In this document: piece by piece, positions 36,719 through 44,374 of the stretch | Position numbering within the stretch: position 1 is the first letter of the stretch | Layout of the letters: the number at the start of each line of letters is the position of its first letter | Assembly: GCA_905200945.1 (NCBI GenBank) | Contig: CAJKMG010000016.1 | Coordinates: forward strand, 1-63,661 | Direction of reading: 5' to 3' | Length of the DNA: 63,661 bases | From: an uncultured Akkermansia sp. | GTDB lineage: Bacteria; Verrucomicrobiota; Verrucomicrobiia; Verrucomicrobiales; Akkermansiaceae | The notes under the pieces: model-generated | Databases searched by the model: none | Told to the model about the DNA's origin: nothing | The model's input: the letters and a program-made list of their open reading frames with translations, nothing else | Made by a program: the position numbers and the translations under genes

Positions 36719-38074
36719 TCAACTGATCTCTTCTACGCAACACCCGCGGCGGAAGCGGGAGGTAACATCAGCCATGAACATGGAATCCTCACGGGTCAAA
36801 AGACGGTTGCCGTGCTGGCAGCCATGAATCAGGCGCAAAAACGCGCCAAGTTCATAACGCAGCCCATCCCCTTCAAAATTGGCAAAATATTTCCTGTTGA
36901 GCCGAGTATCCTCAAACCGCACTTCAAACATCTCCGTCTTCCACCACGGCGCCGGCACATAAATATACCCCTCCGTTCCGGTAATGCACAAGTCTCCTTC
37001 CTGCTTGGCTCCTATGGCTGCCGTGGCTGTGCCTACTGCGTTGGAATAAAGAAATTCCGCGCGCGTGAACACGTCCACGCCCGTATGAGGCTTTCTGCAA
37101 GTTACAAAACGGATACTGCGGGGATCGGTTCCCAGAAGCTTCCCGATGACAAAGGCGGGATAGGAGCCCAGTTCCGTCCAGGCGCCTCCGGCCTGCATGG
37201 GGTCATACTCCCTGGCAGACTCATCCTCTATCAGCTTGGTAAATGTGGCGTCTACTGCCTTGATGGAACCAATAATGCCGCTTCCCGCCAACCTGCTCAA
37301 TTGCTGGAAAGCCGGGCAAAACGCAGTTTTAAGGGCTTCCAGCAAAACGACTCCTTTCTCTTCGGCCAGCCGGAACAGATCCTCCGCCTCCTCCCGGGCA
37401 AGGGCAAGAGGCTTCTCGCACAATACATGCTTCCCCCGCAACAGGGCCCTCCTGGCCATTTCATAATGGAGATGATGGGGGACGGCAATATAAACGGCAT
37501 GAACCCGGTCCAAAAACTGCTCATATTCCATATAATATTCCAGCAGAGCGTGAGACTCTGCAAAACGGCGGGCTTTCTCCTTATTCCTTCCGAAAACGGC
37601 TGTTATTTCTATATTGCTGACATATTTGGACTCCCGGAGAAAACGGCCCGCTATGCGCCCATGACCTGCAATTCCCATATATACAATGGGATTCCGGGCG
37701 GAACGGAGGTCTGTTGAAGAAACGCCCTTGGTGCGTTCCAGGTAAACCACCTCACAATACTCGCGAAGATAGTCAAATTTCCCATACCAGTCGGAGCCAA
37801 TCACAAAAACATCCGCTCCGTACTTCCGTATGTCATGGATTTTCTGCCCTTCCAGTTCTTCCTTAATAATGAGATCCGCCAGACCGGTTTTCCGCACATT
37901 TTCCATGCGTTCCTCCAGACTCTCCATGACATTCAGTTTGCCGCGGCTCTGGTCGTAACTGTCCGTAGTCACGCCGACGATGAGCCGGTCCCCCAGTTTC
38001 CGGGCCCTCCTCAGCAGGTTCACGTGCCCCGTGTGCAGCAAATCAAAGGTTCCGTAAGTAATAACCGTTTTCAT
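36719..38074 (-). CDS. TagD-like cytidylyltransferase fused to Gfo/Idh/MocA oxidoreductase
   Basis: The 451-aa fusion starts with a glycerol-3-phosphate cytidylyltransferase-like domain (about 1-130). It contains TYGTFDLLHTGHVNLLRRA, VGVTTDSY, FVIGSDWYGKFDYL and the ending GVSSTDLR. An NAD(P)-dependent Gfo/Idh/MocA domain follows (about 130-445) with MGIAGHGRIAGRFL and HVLCEKPLAL. By analogy with fused reductase/cytidylyltransferases making CDP-ribitol, it may both form and activate a polyol phosphate. That is inference. Its ATG overlaps the stop of the upstream licD-like gene by 4 bp (ATGA). Confidence 0.83.
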   Translation of the reverse strand: MKTVITYGTFDLLHTGHVNLLRRARKLGDRLIVGVTTDSYDQSRGKLNVMESLEERMENVRKTGLADLIIKEELEGQKIHDIRKYGADVFVIGSDWYGKFDYLREYCEVVYLERTKGVSSTDLRSARNPIVYMGIAGHGRIAGRFLRESKYVSNIEITAVFGRNKEKARRFAESHALLEYYMEYEQFLDRVHAVYIAVPHHLHYEMARRALLRGKHVLCEKPLALAREEAEDLFRLAEEKGVVLLEALKTAFCPAFQQLSRLAGSGIIGSIKAVDATFTKLIEDESAREYDPMQAGGAWTELGSYPAFVIGKLLGTDPRSIRFVTCRKPHTGVDVFTRAEFLYSNAVGTATAAIGAKQEGDLCITGTEGYIYVPAPWWKTEMFEVRFEDTRLNRKYFANFEGDGLRYELGAFLRLIHGCQHGNRLLTREDSMFMADVTSRFRRGCCVEEIS

Positions 38075-39030
38075 GGCATGGGCGCATCAATCCTTTTTCC
38101 GTAAACGTCAATGAAACGGTTGACCGCCGCCTCAAAGGGAACCTTCTCCACCATGGCCTTCACGGAAGGATGCTTGAACTGGATGCGTTCCGGATAAGAC
38201 AGATAGTCGCCGTAAAAAAATTGCAGGTACTGGCGGGCATGGTTGGGCACGGAAAACATCATCCCCTCAAATTCTGCGGAGCCAAGAGGGAAAAACGTTT
38301 CATAGGAAAGGTGCGTGTTTTTTGTAAACGTAATGGCCGGAGAAAGAAAAATCCCGGGGGCTTCTTCTTCCCCGGCTGCTTCCCTTCCTTCCAGAATATC
38401 CCGGCGGATTTTCTCCTGAACCTGCTCATCGGTCATGTTCATCTCGGAACCTACCAGCACCACGTCTTTTTTAAATCCGCTCATAAGCCTGTCCAGCTTT
38501 TCATGCTGTTCCGGAGATGAAAGACTCTCTGCATAAAAATGATAGGGATACACATCAAGGTTGAGGGGGGTGCCTTCATATCCTAGTTGCAGAAAGGCGT
38601 GCCTGTTCCAGGTAAATCCTTCCTCACGGGGGAAAAGAACGGGAAGCAGTTCCAGCAGGCGGTCGAACTCCGGCCTCATCATGCTCACATCCAGATCATC
38701 ATCCCACGGAATAAAACCCCTGTGCCTTACCGCCCCCAGCAGCGTGCCGTAATCCAGCCAGTACCGCAGCCCGTTTTCCCGACATCTGCGCGCAAAAAGG
38801 GCCAGCAAAACCGTATTGCCGTCCTGAAGGAGCCTCAACTTCCCCGTCGCCGGAGGAACCGAGGAAATGGGGTGATTATAAATCAGCAAATTGCGAATAT
38901 CCTCCAGCTTCGCTTCAAGAGACCGGTCTTTCCTTCTCCTGCATTTCTTCGCCATTCGTCCGGCGATTTCCCGCAAACGGTAGGGAAGATTGCAAAGCAC
39001 CATATATTTTATATGGCTTATTTTACTCAT
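38071..39030 (-). CDS. LicD-family phosphotransferase (second copy)
   Basis: A 319-aa LicD-family protein with the core YWLDYGTLLGAVRHRGFIPW followed by DDDLDVSMM, very like the copy at 32251-33267 but divergent outside the core. It is the first gene of a two-gene minus-strand unit. Its stop overlaps the start of the TagD-oxidoreductase fusion, so the CDP-linked product of that fusion is a plausible donor substrate. The N-terminus is basic, without a signal peptide, consistent with a cytoplasmic or membrane-edge transferase. About 270 bp of AT-rich DNA upstream should hold its promoter. Confidence 0.87.
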   Translation of the reverse strand: MSKISHIKYMVLCNLPYRLREIAGRMAKKCRRRKDRSLEAKLEDIRNLLIYNHPISSVPPATGKLRLLQDGNTVLLALFARRCRENGLRYWLDYGTLLGAVRHRGFIPWDDDLDVSMMRPEFDRLLELLPVLFPREEGFTWNRHAFLQLGYEGTPLNLDVYPYHFYAESLSSPEQHEKLDRLMSGFKKDVVLVGSEMNMTDEQVQEKIRRDILEGREAAGEEEAPGIFLSPAITFTKNTHLSYETFFPLGSAEFEGMMFSVPNHARQYLQFFYGDYLSYPERIQFKHPSVKAMVEKVPFEAAVNRFIDVYGKRIDAPMP

Positions 39031-39304
39031 ATCCTGTTAGTTGAAAAATTAATCCGATCCCATGGAAACGGCAAAGCATTATTATTAAATGCGGAAAAAT
39101 GGTAACACACACATTGATCTATACAATATTTAATTACTCCGTTCTCAGATGGAAGAACCACCGTGGCATCCCGGCAACAGTCTTGAAAAATATTCCCCCG
39201 CTCAGAATAATGAAAAAGAGGAAATTTTAGTCCACCGTCATGCACGGCTCTTTAAAACAACGGGGGGAAATTTTCCGGACATCTTCCCTTCATGGAAAAC
39301 AGCG

Positions 39305-39901
39305 TTAAAACATAACCTTGTCCCGTGCGGAGCGGCCATAGGCCGTATCGGGATATTTATCCGCGGCTTCCTCCCAATACTTCCGGGCCCTGCCCGGGTC
39401 ATGGAGCTGGGAATCGTAAATGGCTCCTATCTTGTACAGGAACAGAGCCCGGTCCTCCTTGCGCCATCCTCCGTATTCCAGGCCTTTCTGAAGGACGTTG
39501 ACGGAATCCGCGTACCGGCGCATATCGTTCAGCAGGCTGGATTCCATAAGCCAGGAACGCACCAGCCCCGGATTCTCCTTCCGGTAGCGTTCCAGCAATT
39601 CCAGAGCGCCCTGGGGATCCCCGGAATTCAGCATGCGCCTGGAAGCCTCCACCAGCACTTCCTCATCCGTAGTAATATTGGAGGAATACAGCGTCTTGGT
39701 CACCAGCTCCCCCATGACGGGCAGCAGATGCCTGATGACGAGCCACACTTCAAAGGCAATCACCGGAACCAGCGCCAGCAGGGATTGCAGAGGGGAAAGG
39801 GGAATGGCCTGCGCCAGGAACATAAACAGGCCCAGCGGAAGCAGCACCAGCAACAGCCGTATAAACATGCGCCGGGCCAGCAGAAAAATCATTTTCAACA
39901 T
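39305..39901 (-). CDS. Membrane-anchored TPR-like protein
   Basis: The 198-aa protein has two closely spaced hydrophobic helices (about 10-32 and 38-60). A helical-repeat domain follows from about residue 80 (SGDPQGALELLERYRKENPG, then YADSVNVLQKGLEYG and KIGAIYDSQLHDPGRARKYW). The repeats resemble tetratricopeptides and probably face the cytoplasm or periplasm as a scaffold. No enzymatic motif is visible. It is 100 bp beyond a barrel-like protein gene on the same strand, with a hairpin in between. Confidence 0.7.
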   Translation of the reverse strand: MLKMIFLLARRMFIRLLLVLLPLGLFMFLAQAIPLSPLQSLLALVPVIAFEVWLVIRHLLPVMGELVTKTLYSSNITTDEEVLVEASRRMLNSGDPQGALELLERYRKENPGLVRSWLMESSLLNDMRRYADSVNVLQKGLEYGGWRKEDRALFLYKIGAIYDSQLHDPGRARKYWEEAADKYPDTAYGRSARDKVMF

Positions 39902-39960
39902 GGCAGGGGATTCAAGGGAAGGCGGGGAGGGGGCATGCGCCCCCGGAAAGGGGAAACGCT

Positions 39961-39992
39961 TCCGCGGCCCTTCCCGGTGAAAGGGCCGCGGA
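39961..39992 (-). terminator. Hairpin after barrel-like gene
   Basis: A perfect 12-bp GC-rich stem, TCCGCGGCCCTT/AAGGGCCGCGGA (39961-39972 with 39981-39992), lies 8 bp past the stop codon of the gene at 40001-40849. The T-run on the minus strand is weak, so it may be partly effective or act as a 3' stabiliser. Confidence 0.6.
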
Positions 39993-40000
39993 GCATCCGC

Positions 40001-40849
40001 TTAAAAACGGTAAACGGCTTCCACGCCCACGCGGATGCGGAAGTCCTCAATCGCGTTCATGCCGGCGTAGCGGCGGATTTCGGAACGGGTGTTTCCCGCC
40101 CAGTCAAGCTGGATGAAGGGAATAATCCGGAACCCGCGGCTGGAGTCCACACCCGTTACGCGCACGGGAGCCGCCAGCTTGATGTTAACCTGGTCAAACC
40201 CGGCTACGCCGGGCCCCCAGTAACTGGAAGAATAACCTGTTCCGGCGCTCAGTTCCAAATCCACCTTTTCATGAATCAGGCCGCTCCAGCGCTTGCCCGC
40301 GTTCAGGTCAATGCGCCAGCCGATCATGCCGTAAAAGCCGTACTGCACATCCAGGGAGCCAAAATAGCCGTGGCCCGGATCGTCATACGCCAGCCCCGCC
40401 GTGACGGACTGGGCGAGGGAATGGGGAGCCTTCCCCATGTGCTTGCTCAAATACCCCGGGAGGCCACCGTAATTCAACTCATACCCGCCCCGGAAGGAAA
40501 GATTGGGGAACAGCTCTTTGACAGCCTTCCAACTGGCGTCAAAGGCGTCCTTGTCGCTCAGCAGCCCGTCGCAGAAAGCCATGTATTCCGCGCCGATTTC
40601 CTGCTTCCAGTCCCTGACCAGGTTGAGGTTCAGCTCGCCGCCGATGTTAAACACGCCGCTGCGGTTCAGCACGGAGGAAGCCACCACGTCTTTATAGGCA
40701 TACCGGGAATCATAGCCGATGTGGGCCGCTCCGCTGATAGTATTGTTATAGGAACTTGCGGGCCGGGGGTCATAACCGTATCCGTCATAGGCGACGGCGG
40801 AAACCGCGGCCAGGGCGGAAGCCGCCAGGAACAGGGCTGTTGCTTTCAT
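40001..40849 (-). CDS. Outer-membrane beta-barrel-like protein
   Basis: The 282-aa protein has a signal peptide (about 1-20, ending SAVA). It continues with alternating polar/aromatic beta-strands rich in Gly, Tyr and Trp, and a C-terminal aromatic residue (VGVEAVYRF), all typical of outer-membrane barrels. I do not recognise a named family. It is the last native gene before the transposon; its start is 98 bp from the left target duplication. Confidence 0.7.
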   Translation of the reverse strand: MKATALFLAASALAAVSAVAYDGYGYDPRPASSYNNTISGAAHIGYDSRYAYKDVVASSVLNRSGVFNIGGELNLNLVRDWKQEIGAEYMAFCDGLLSDKDAFDASWKAVKELFPNLSFRGGYELNYGGLPGYLSKHMGKAPHSLAQSVTAGLAYDDPGHGYFGSLDVQYGFYGMIGWRIDLNAGKRWSGLIHEKVDLELSAGTGYSSSYWGPGVAGFDQVNIKLAAPVRVTGVDSSRGFRIIPFIQLDWAGNTRSEIRRYAGMNAIEDFRIRVGVEAVYRF

Positions 40850-40946
40850 AGTAAGCTTATCTTAACCATTTCCCGCCCTCCAACGCAAGAAGAATCCCGG
40901 CACGGCACGGAGAAATGGACAGAGGCCCTCCGGGAAAAATGCCATG

Positions 40947-40954
40947 AAAAAAAG
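40947..40954 (+). repeat. Left 8-bp target-site duplication
   Basis: AAAAAAAG directly precedes the left end and is repeated exactly at 44398-44405 after the right end. Removing the element plus one copy restores a normal intergenic join between the barrel-like gene and the methyltransferase gene. Confidence 0.88.
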
Positions 40955-40977
40955 GGGTCTTATATACTTAAGTTAGG
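40955..40977 (+). repeat. Left terminal inverted repeat of the IS1595-type element
   Basis: GGGTCTTATATACTTAAGTT plus three bases matches the right end at 19 of 23 positions, with mismatches at positions 4, 16, 18 and 21. The abi stop codon lies 13 bp inside it. Confidence 0.92.
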
Positions 40978-40990
40978 AAAAATCTTTTTA

Positions 40991-41965
40991 TCAGTCTTTC
41001 CAGATTGGATGATTTTTCCATTCTCCGACAAACCCCATTTCTGTAATAACATTTCTTGGTGTATCAGGATGATTCAATAAATCATATAGACGCTGTTTCC
41101 ACCGACTTTGCGGAGCAATTTGTTTTAATAAATATCTACAAATAGTTAATACAAAGGCCGTAGAATTTTTATTCCAACTTATAAAGGTATTAGTATTATG
41201 AGTCAATTTATTAGGAATCTCCCAATTTTCTTTCGTCTTATTCCATATTAGATTCCAATCTCCACCTTCTTTATATATGGCGTCATGAATGTCGAATCTT
41301 TGATTATCAGATAGCCATTGTTTATTCCATATACGACAATGATGAGCGCTAGAATTACGAATAGCATTGAGAACATAAAGAATGTAGTTAAAAAAATCAG
41401 CATTTTTAATCTTAAATTGTTTATGTATTGCCCTTCGAATTTTTGTATTTAATCTAGTTGAGAAAATGTGCCGAATATCCCCAAATGACCATAATTCACA
41501 AAATACCCATACTGGAAGATTGAGAATATCGGAAGTTTTTTGTTTATAATGAATAGCCCATTCTTCTTTACTATTTTTGTACATATTCTGAAACTTTGAA
41601 AAAGAATTAATATTTTTATGCGGCGTATTGCATTTTGAATAATAAGACCAATAATAAGCTATAGATGTTCTTAGTGTTATTTCTATTCGCTCTATAGCAT
41701 CAACTACAAGGAAACGCAAATTGCGGTCAAAACGATAATAATTCCATACTAAATTAAAAGATGTTCCTTTTCGGAATTTATCTATTTTTATTGGTGGGCT
41801 TTTTGTATAATCTGTTTCATAAAAAGTATGAAAGTAACCCGATAACCTATAGTAATTAACAGATTTTAGTTTTTCTGTAAGCTCCTCTTCATCTGCTTCA
41901 AGATTTCTATTGATGAGCTTTTTCGCTTGCTCTTGAAATGAGTTCCACGGTTTATTAACAGACAT
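40991..41965 (-). CDS. Abi_2 (AbiD/AbiF) HEPN-type abortive infection protein
   Basis: The 324-aa protein matches the Abi_2 family: LKSVNYYRLSGYFHTFYE, then NYYRFDRNLRFLVVDAIERI, LPVWVFCELWSFGDI and the R-x4-H motif in AIRNSSAHHCRIWN (about Arg203-His208). R-x4-H is the catalytic motif of HEPN RNases, so it is probably a toxin or abortive-infection effector that cuts RNA. ATG 41965 was chosen because AAGGGGATT precedes it; the longer frame would read through a hairpin. It is AT-rich, lies at the left end of the transposon, and is preceded by a promoter and a terminated leader RNA. Confidence 0.9.
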   Translation of the reverse strand: MSVNKPWNSFQEQAKKLINRNLEADEEELTEKLKSVNYYRLSGYFHTFYETDYTKSPPIKIDKFRKGTSFNLVWNYYRFDRNLRFLVVDAIERIEITLRTSIAYYWSYYSKCNTPHKNINSFSKFQNMYKNSKEEWAIHYKQKTSDILNLPVWVFCELWSFGDIRHIFSTRLNTKIRRAIHKQFKIKNADFFNYILYVLNAIRNSSAHHCRIWNKQWLSDNQRFDIHDAIYKEGGDWNLIWNKTKENWEIPNKLTHNTNTFISWNKNSTAFVLTICRYLLKQIAPQSRWKQRLYDLLNHPDTPRNVITEMGFVGEWKNHPIWKD

Positions 41966-41975
41966 AATCCCCTTA

Positions 41976-42082
41976 TAAAATAAGACAACCACGCCTTTCG
42001 AGCGTGGTTGAATAGAATTTATTGTCACCTTCACCACATGTTTCAGTGGCTAGTTACACTAAGCAACCAGTAACAACCTTGT
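41976..42082 (-). ncRNA. Predicted structured leader RNA / candidate RNA antitoxin for abi
   Basis: Downstream of a strong promoter on the minus strand, about 107 nt precede the abi Shine-Dalgarno. The 3' part is a perfect 9-bp stem, CAACCACGC/GCGTGGTTG (41986-41994 with 42002-42010), followed by TCTTATTTTA, an intrinsic terminator. The 5' part can fold through CTGGTT/AACTAG or GTTAC/GTAAC pairings. A transcript ending here would be a stand-alone small RNA, with abi expressed only by read-through. AbiF-type toxins are known to be paired with nearby non-coding RNA antitoxins. The exact ends are estimates. Confidence 0.6.
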
Positions 42083-42088
42083 GATTGA

Positions 42089-42116
42089 ATCTTACAATAG
42101 TTTTTACACATGTCAA
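42089..42116 (-). promoter_or_regulatory. Promoter of leader RNA and abi
   Basis: On the minus strand TTGACA (42116-42111) and TAAGAT (42094-42089) are separated by 16 bp. The -35 box is a perfect consensus. The predicted start is near 42082. Confidence 0.7.
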
Positions 42117-42150
42117 CTGATTATTTTCTTATTTCTCGTGAGGGTGTATT

Positions 42151-42507
42151 CTAATCATCCCCCCTTCTATTCATCATTCTGCGCGTCTCCTCTCTCACTG
42201 CCCACACCACAAATTCCTCAACGCTCATATCCTTCTGAACCGCCGCTCGAACGGCCAAATTGAGAATTTTGTTAGGGATAGGAACGCTCAGTTGAGAAAC
42301 AAAGTCATTGTTGGAAGCAGGTTCCCGTCCTTTCATATAGCGGGAAATCAGAATCTGGACGTGCTTCGGAATACTGCCCTTGGAGAAATAGTTATCAATG
42401 GTGCTTCTGGCTAGACCTAGGGAGGAAGCGAGTTCGGTGCGAGACACTTTGTTCTTTTCTAACCACCTTCCCAAAGTCTGAATATCCAGCGGGCGTTTCT
42501 CGTCCAT
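42151..42507 (-). CDS. HTH regulator with ribbon-helix-helix-like C-terminus
   Basis: The 118-aa protein has an N-terminal helix-turn-helix (about 8-50: LGRWLEKNKVSRTELASSLG, then ARSTIDNYFSKG). A second segment at about 72-112 (VPIPNKILNLAVRAAVQKDM, then SVEEFVVWAVREE) resembles a CopG-type ribbon-helix-helix. Both halves could bind DNA, an unusual pairing. It is divergent from the barrel gene and upstream of abi. Three related operator-like sites lie in the divergent region, one of them overlapping both predicted promoters. It is therefore probably a local repressor of itself and the barrel gene. Confidence 0.75.
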   Translation of the reverse strand: MDEKRPLDIQTLGRWLEKNKVSRTELASSLGLARSTIDNYFSKGSIPKHVQILISRYMKGREPASNNDFVSQLSVPIPNKILNLAVRAAVQKDMSVEEFVVWAVREETRRMMNRRGDD

Positions 42508-42514
42508 GCGGGCA

Positions 42515-42630
42515 ATTTTCTCCTATCAGGAGGATGAATGGAAGAATCCGAACTGTTTAGGGTTGACAAAATCCTATTAGGATAATAATAGCTCTTTTAT
42601 TGGACAATATTATATCTCATTAGGATAATT
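42515..42630. promoter_or_regulatory. Divergent promoters with three operator-like repeats
   Basis: Operator-like sites are TCCTATCAGGA (42521-42531), TCCTATTAGGA (42572-42582) and TCTCATTAGGA (42615-42625). The last two share ATTAGGATAAT. The plus-strand promoter for the barrel gene is TTGACA (42563-42568), 17 bp, TAATAG (42586-42591). The minus-strand promoter for the regulator is TTGTCC (42607-42602), 17 bp, TATCCT (42584-42579). The central operator lies in the spacer of the first and touches the -10 of the second, so one bound protein could silence both. Confidence 0.65.
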
Positions 42631-42668
42631 CTTTGTCCTCTCTAAGGAATCCAAAACCTAAAAACATC

Positions 42669-43292
42669 ATGAACACGAAAACCATCATCACCAGTTTGGG
42701 GCTTATGGGCCTCTCATGTACCGCACAGGCCGCCTCTAGTGACCCTTGGAACTATTATAGAATGGGAGGGAATTATAGTTCCGCATATTCAACACGGTAT
42801 GATTCCAATTTTGGAATGAGCATTAGAGGAATGTACGGATTCCATTCAGGGAATGATTATGGAATAGATATGCCAGACCTGTACGGTGCCCAATTAGGAC
42901 TTCACGCTAACATTCCAGCGGGTTCTGTTTTCCATGAATTATCTTTCAATCTTGGCGCGCTTACAGGTTCTAAAACCTACGAAGGGGAGTTGAAATGGAA
43001 ACAACAGGTATTCCCATTTACTGCTGGATATTCCTTTAATGTCCCCTTATCTGATTCAGCCACTTTCTATTTAGGCGGCAAGATTGGCCTTCACTATTAT
43101 AAACAGGAAGTTTCCTTAGGCGGGGAAAAAGCGTCTGAATCTGATTCGAGCGGAACTTACTCGGCATTAATCGGTTTCAAATTTGCTGTCGCAGAAAAAA
43201 CAGACATCGTTATTGGATATGAAATAACGAAATACTGGTCAGATGTTGACCCATACCACTTTATCACAGTTGGCTTTAGCTGGTCATTCTAA
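42669..43292 (+). CDS. Small outer-membrane beta-barrel-like passenger protein
   Basis: The 207-aa protein has a signal peptide (about 1-22, LMGLSCTAQA). Alternating aromatic/glycine beta-strands follow, and the protein ends GFSWSF, as barrel proteins do. Segments such as LYGAQLGLHANIPAG and GYSFNVPLSDSATFYLGGKI fit OmpW/OprF-like eight-strand barrels. No named family is claimed. ATG 42669 was chosen over a TTG at 42633. It is inside the transposon and appears to be controlled by the divergent regulator. Its benefit to the element is unknown; surface exclusion or phage-receptor masking are guesses. Confidence 0.7.
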   Translation: MNTKTIITSLGLMGLSCTAQAASSDPWNYYRMGGNYSSAYSTRYDSNFGMSIRGMYGFHSGNDYGIDMPDLYGAQLGLHANIPAGSVFHELSFNLGALTGSKTYEGELKWKQQVFPFTAGYSFNVPLSDSATFYLGGKIGLHYYKQEVSLGGEKASESDSSGTYSALIGFKFAVAEKTDIVIGYEITKYWSDVDPYHFITVGFSWSF

Positions 43293-43314
43293 CTTTCGGC
43301 GGTGAATTAACTGA

Positions 43315-43338
43315 CCTCCTTCCTTTCGGGGAAGGGGG
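43315..43338 (+). terminator. Hairpin after the passenger barrel gene
   Basis: CCTCCTTCC (43315-43323) pairs with GGAAGGGGG (43330-43338), with one G-T wobble and a 6-nt loop. CGATTCTTT follows, 22 bp after the stop codon. Confidence 0.6.
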
Positions 43339-43364
43339 CGATTCTTTGATTTGCATGACTTAGG

Positions 43365-43390
43365 CCGTCGCCTTGCTCGCAAGGTGGCGG
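43365..43390 (-). terminator. Hairpin after the transposase gene
   Basis: An 11-bp stem with two wobbles (43365-43375 with 43380-43390) and a 4-nt loop directly abuts the transposase stop codon at 43391. There is no T-run on the minus strand, so it may instead insulate the gene from converging transcription. Confidence 0.45.
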
Positions 43391-44332
43391 TCAATTCTTC
43401 AATTCGGCGTAAGTAATTCTCGTCAAAAATGCTTTAGCCATAAGAGAATCCAATCTTACCCACGTATGGATTTTCACATTTCCCTCATTCAACCGATACG
43501 CAAATTCATCTACGTATCTCTGTAAATGTTTTGTGCTGAATGAATGGTAGATTCCATAGAATCCTCTCTTCAAAACCGCCCATACGCTCTCGATGCCGTT
43601 AGTATGGGCCATTCCGTCAACATACTGTTTGGCACTATGATTCACCACCTGATGATTGAACTGTGATTCTTTGTAAGAAGCATGTTCATCAGTAACAAGA
43701 ACGGAATCCCGGCTTAAATACTTATTCAAAACTTGGTGAACTGTATCTCTTGAAGTGTCGGGAATAACCCTTGCCAAAACCTTTCCCTCTCTGGCCCTCA
43801 TTCCTAAAACCGCCGTCTTTCCAACAATTCCGCGCCCGGCCTTCAATTTCTGAGATTCATGCTTATTGGATTCTTTGCCTCCAATATACACCCCATCAGC
43901 TTCAACAATTCCAGACAGAAAGCCGTTATTGTCATCGTCATCATGGTTGGAATTGCAAGCTTCCCTAATCCTTTGAAGCATGAACCACGCCGTTTTTTGC
44001 GTAACCCCAATTTCTTTAGAGAGTTGCATGGAGCTAATACCCTTTCTGGAAGTCACTACTAAATAGAAGGCAAAAATCCACTTATGAAGTGGAACATGGC
44101 TTCTTTCAAAGATAGTTCCAGTTCTAACAGTATAAACTTTCCCGCACTCTCCACATTCAAAATACCCCTCAACCCCGTTCCTCTTTACTCTATACTGTTT
44201 TTCGCTTTTCCCGCAGAACGGGCAAACTACCTTATCACCCCACCGCTTTTCCTCTAAATACTTTTTAGCTGATTCCTCATTGGGGAATTTTTCAAAAAGC
44301 TCAAAAAGTGAAATAGTTAAGCGGTCGTTCAT
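43391..44332 (-). CDS. IS1595/ISXO2-like transposase
   Basis: The 313-aa transposase has an N-terminal zinc ribbon (CPFCGKSEKQY with ECGECGKVYTV). A catalytic DDE/DDN-K-type domain follows: GIVEADGVYIGG, SVLVTDEHASY and MAHTNGIESVWAVLKRGFYG. This is the IS1595 (ISXO2-like) arrangement. ATG 44332 has a perfect AAGGAGG seven bases upstream. The gene is intact and lies next to the right terminal repeat. It should act on both ends to move the whole passenger-carrying unit. Confidence 0.95.
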   Translation of the reverse strand: MNDRLTISLFELFEKFPNEESAKKYLEEKRWGDKVVCPFCGKSEKQYRVKRNGVEGYFECGECGKVYTVRTGTIFERSHVPLHKWIFAFYLVVTSRKGISSMQLSKEIGVTQKTAWFMLQRIREACNSNHDDDDNNGFLSGIVEADGVYIGGKESNKHESQKLKAGRGIVGKTAVLGMRAREGKVLARVIPDTSRDTVHQVLNKYLSRDSVLVTDEHASYKESQFNHQVVNHSAKQYVDGMAHTNGIESVWAVLKRGFYGIYHSFSTKHLQRYVDEFAYRLNEGNVKIHTWVRLDSLMAKAFLTRITYAELKN

Positions 44333-44374
44333 GGTTGCCTCCTTAGTATGACTAATTAATAGCATATGGAGGAA

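Noticed and set aside
39027..39245. 72-codon frame upstream of the second licD-like gene
   Set aside because: It overlaps the promoter region of that gene, has no ribosome-binding site and no family resemblance.
39149..41080. Open frame of 643 codons opposite the TPR-like and barrel genes
   Set aside because: It runs across the left transposon end into the abi gene, so it cannot be an old conserved gene, and its translation has no family features.
41986..42010. Hairpin before abi as a CRISPR or Cas13-type repeat
   Set aside because: It occurs once only, with no repeated copies or spacers; a terminator in a leader RNA explains it better.
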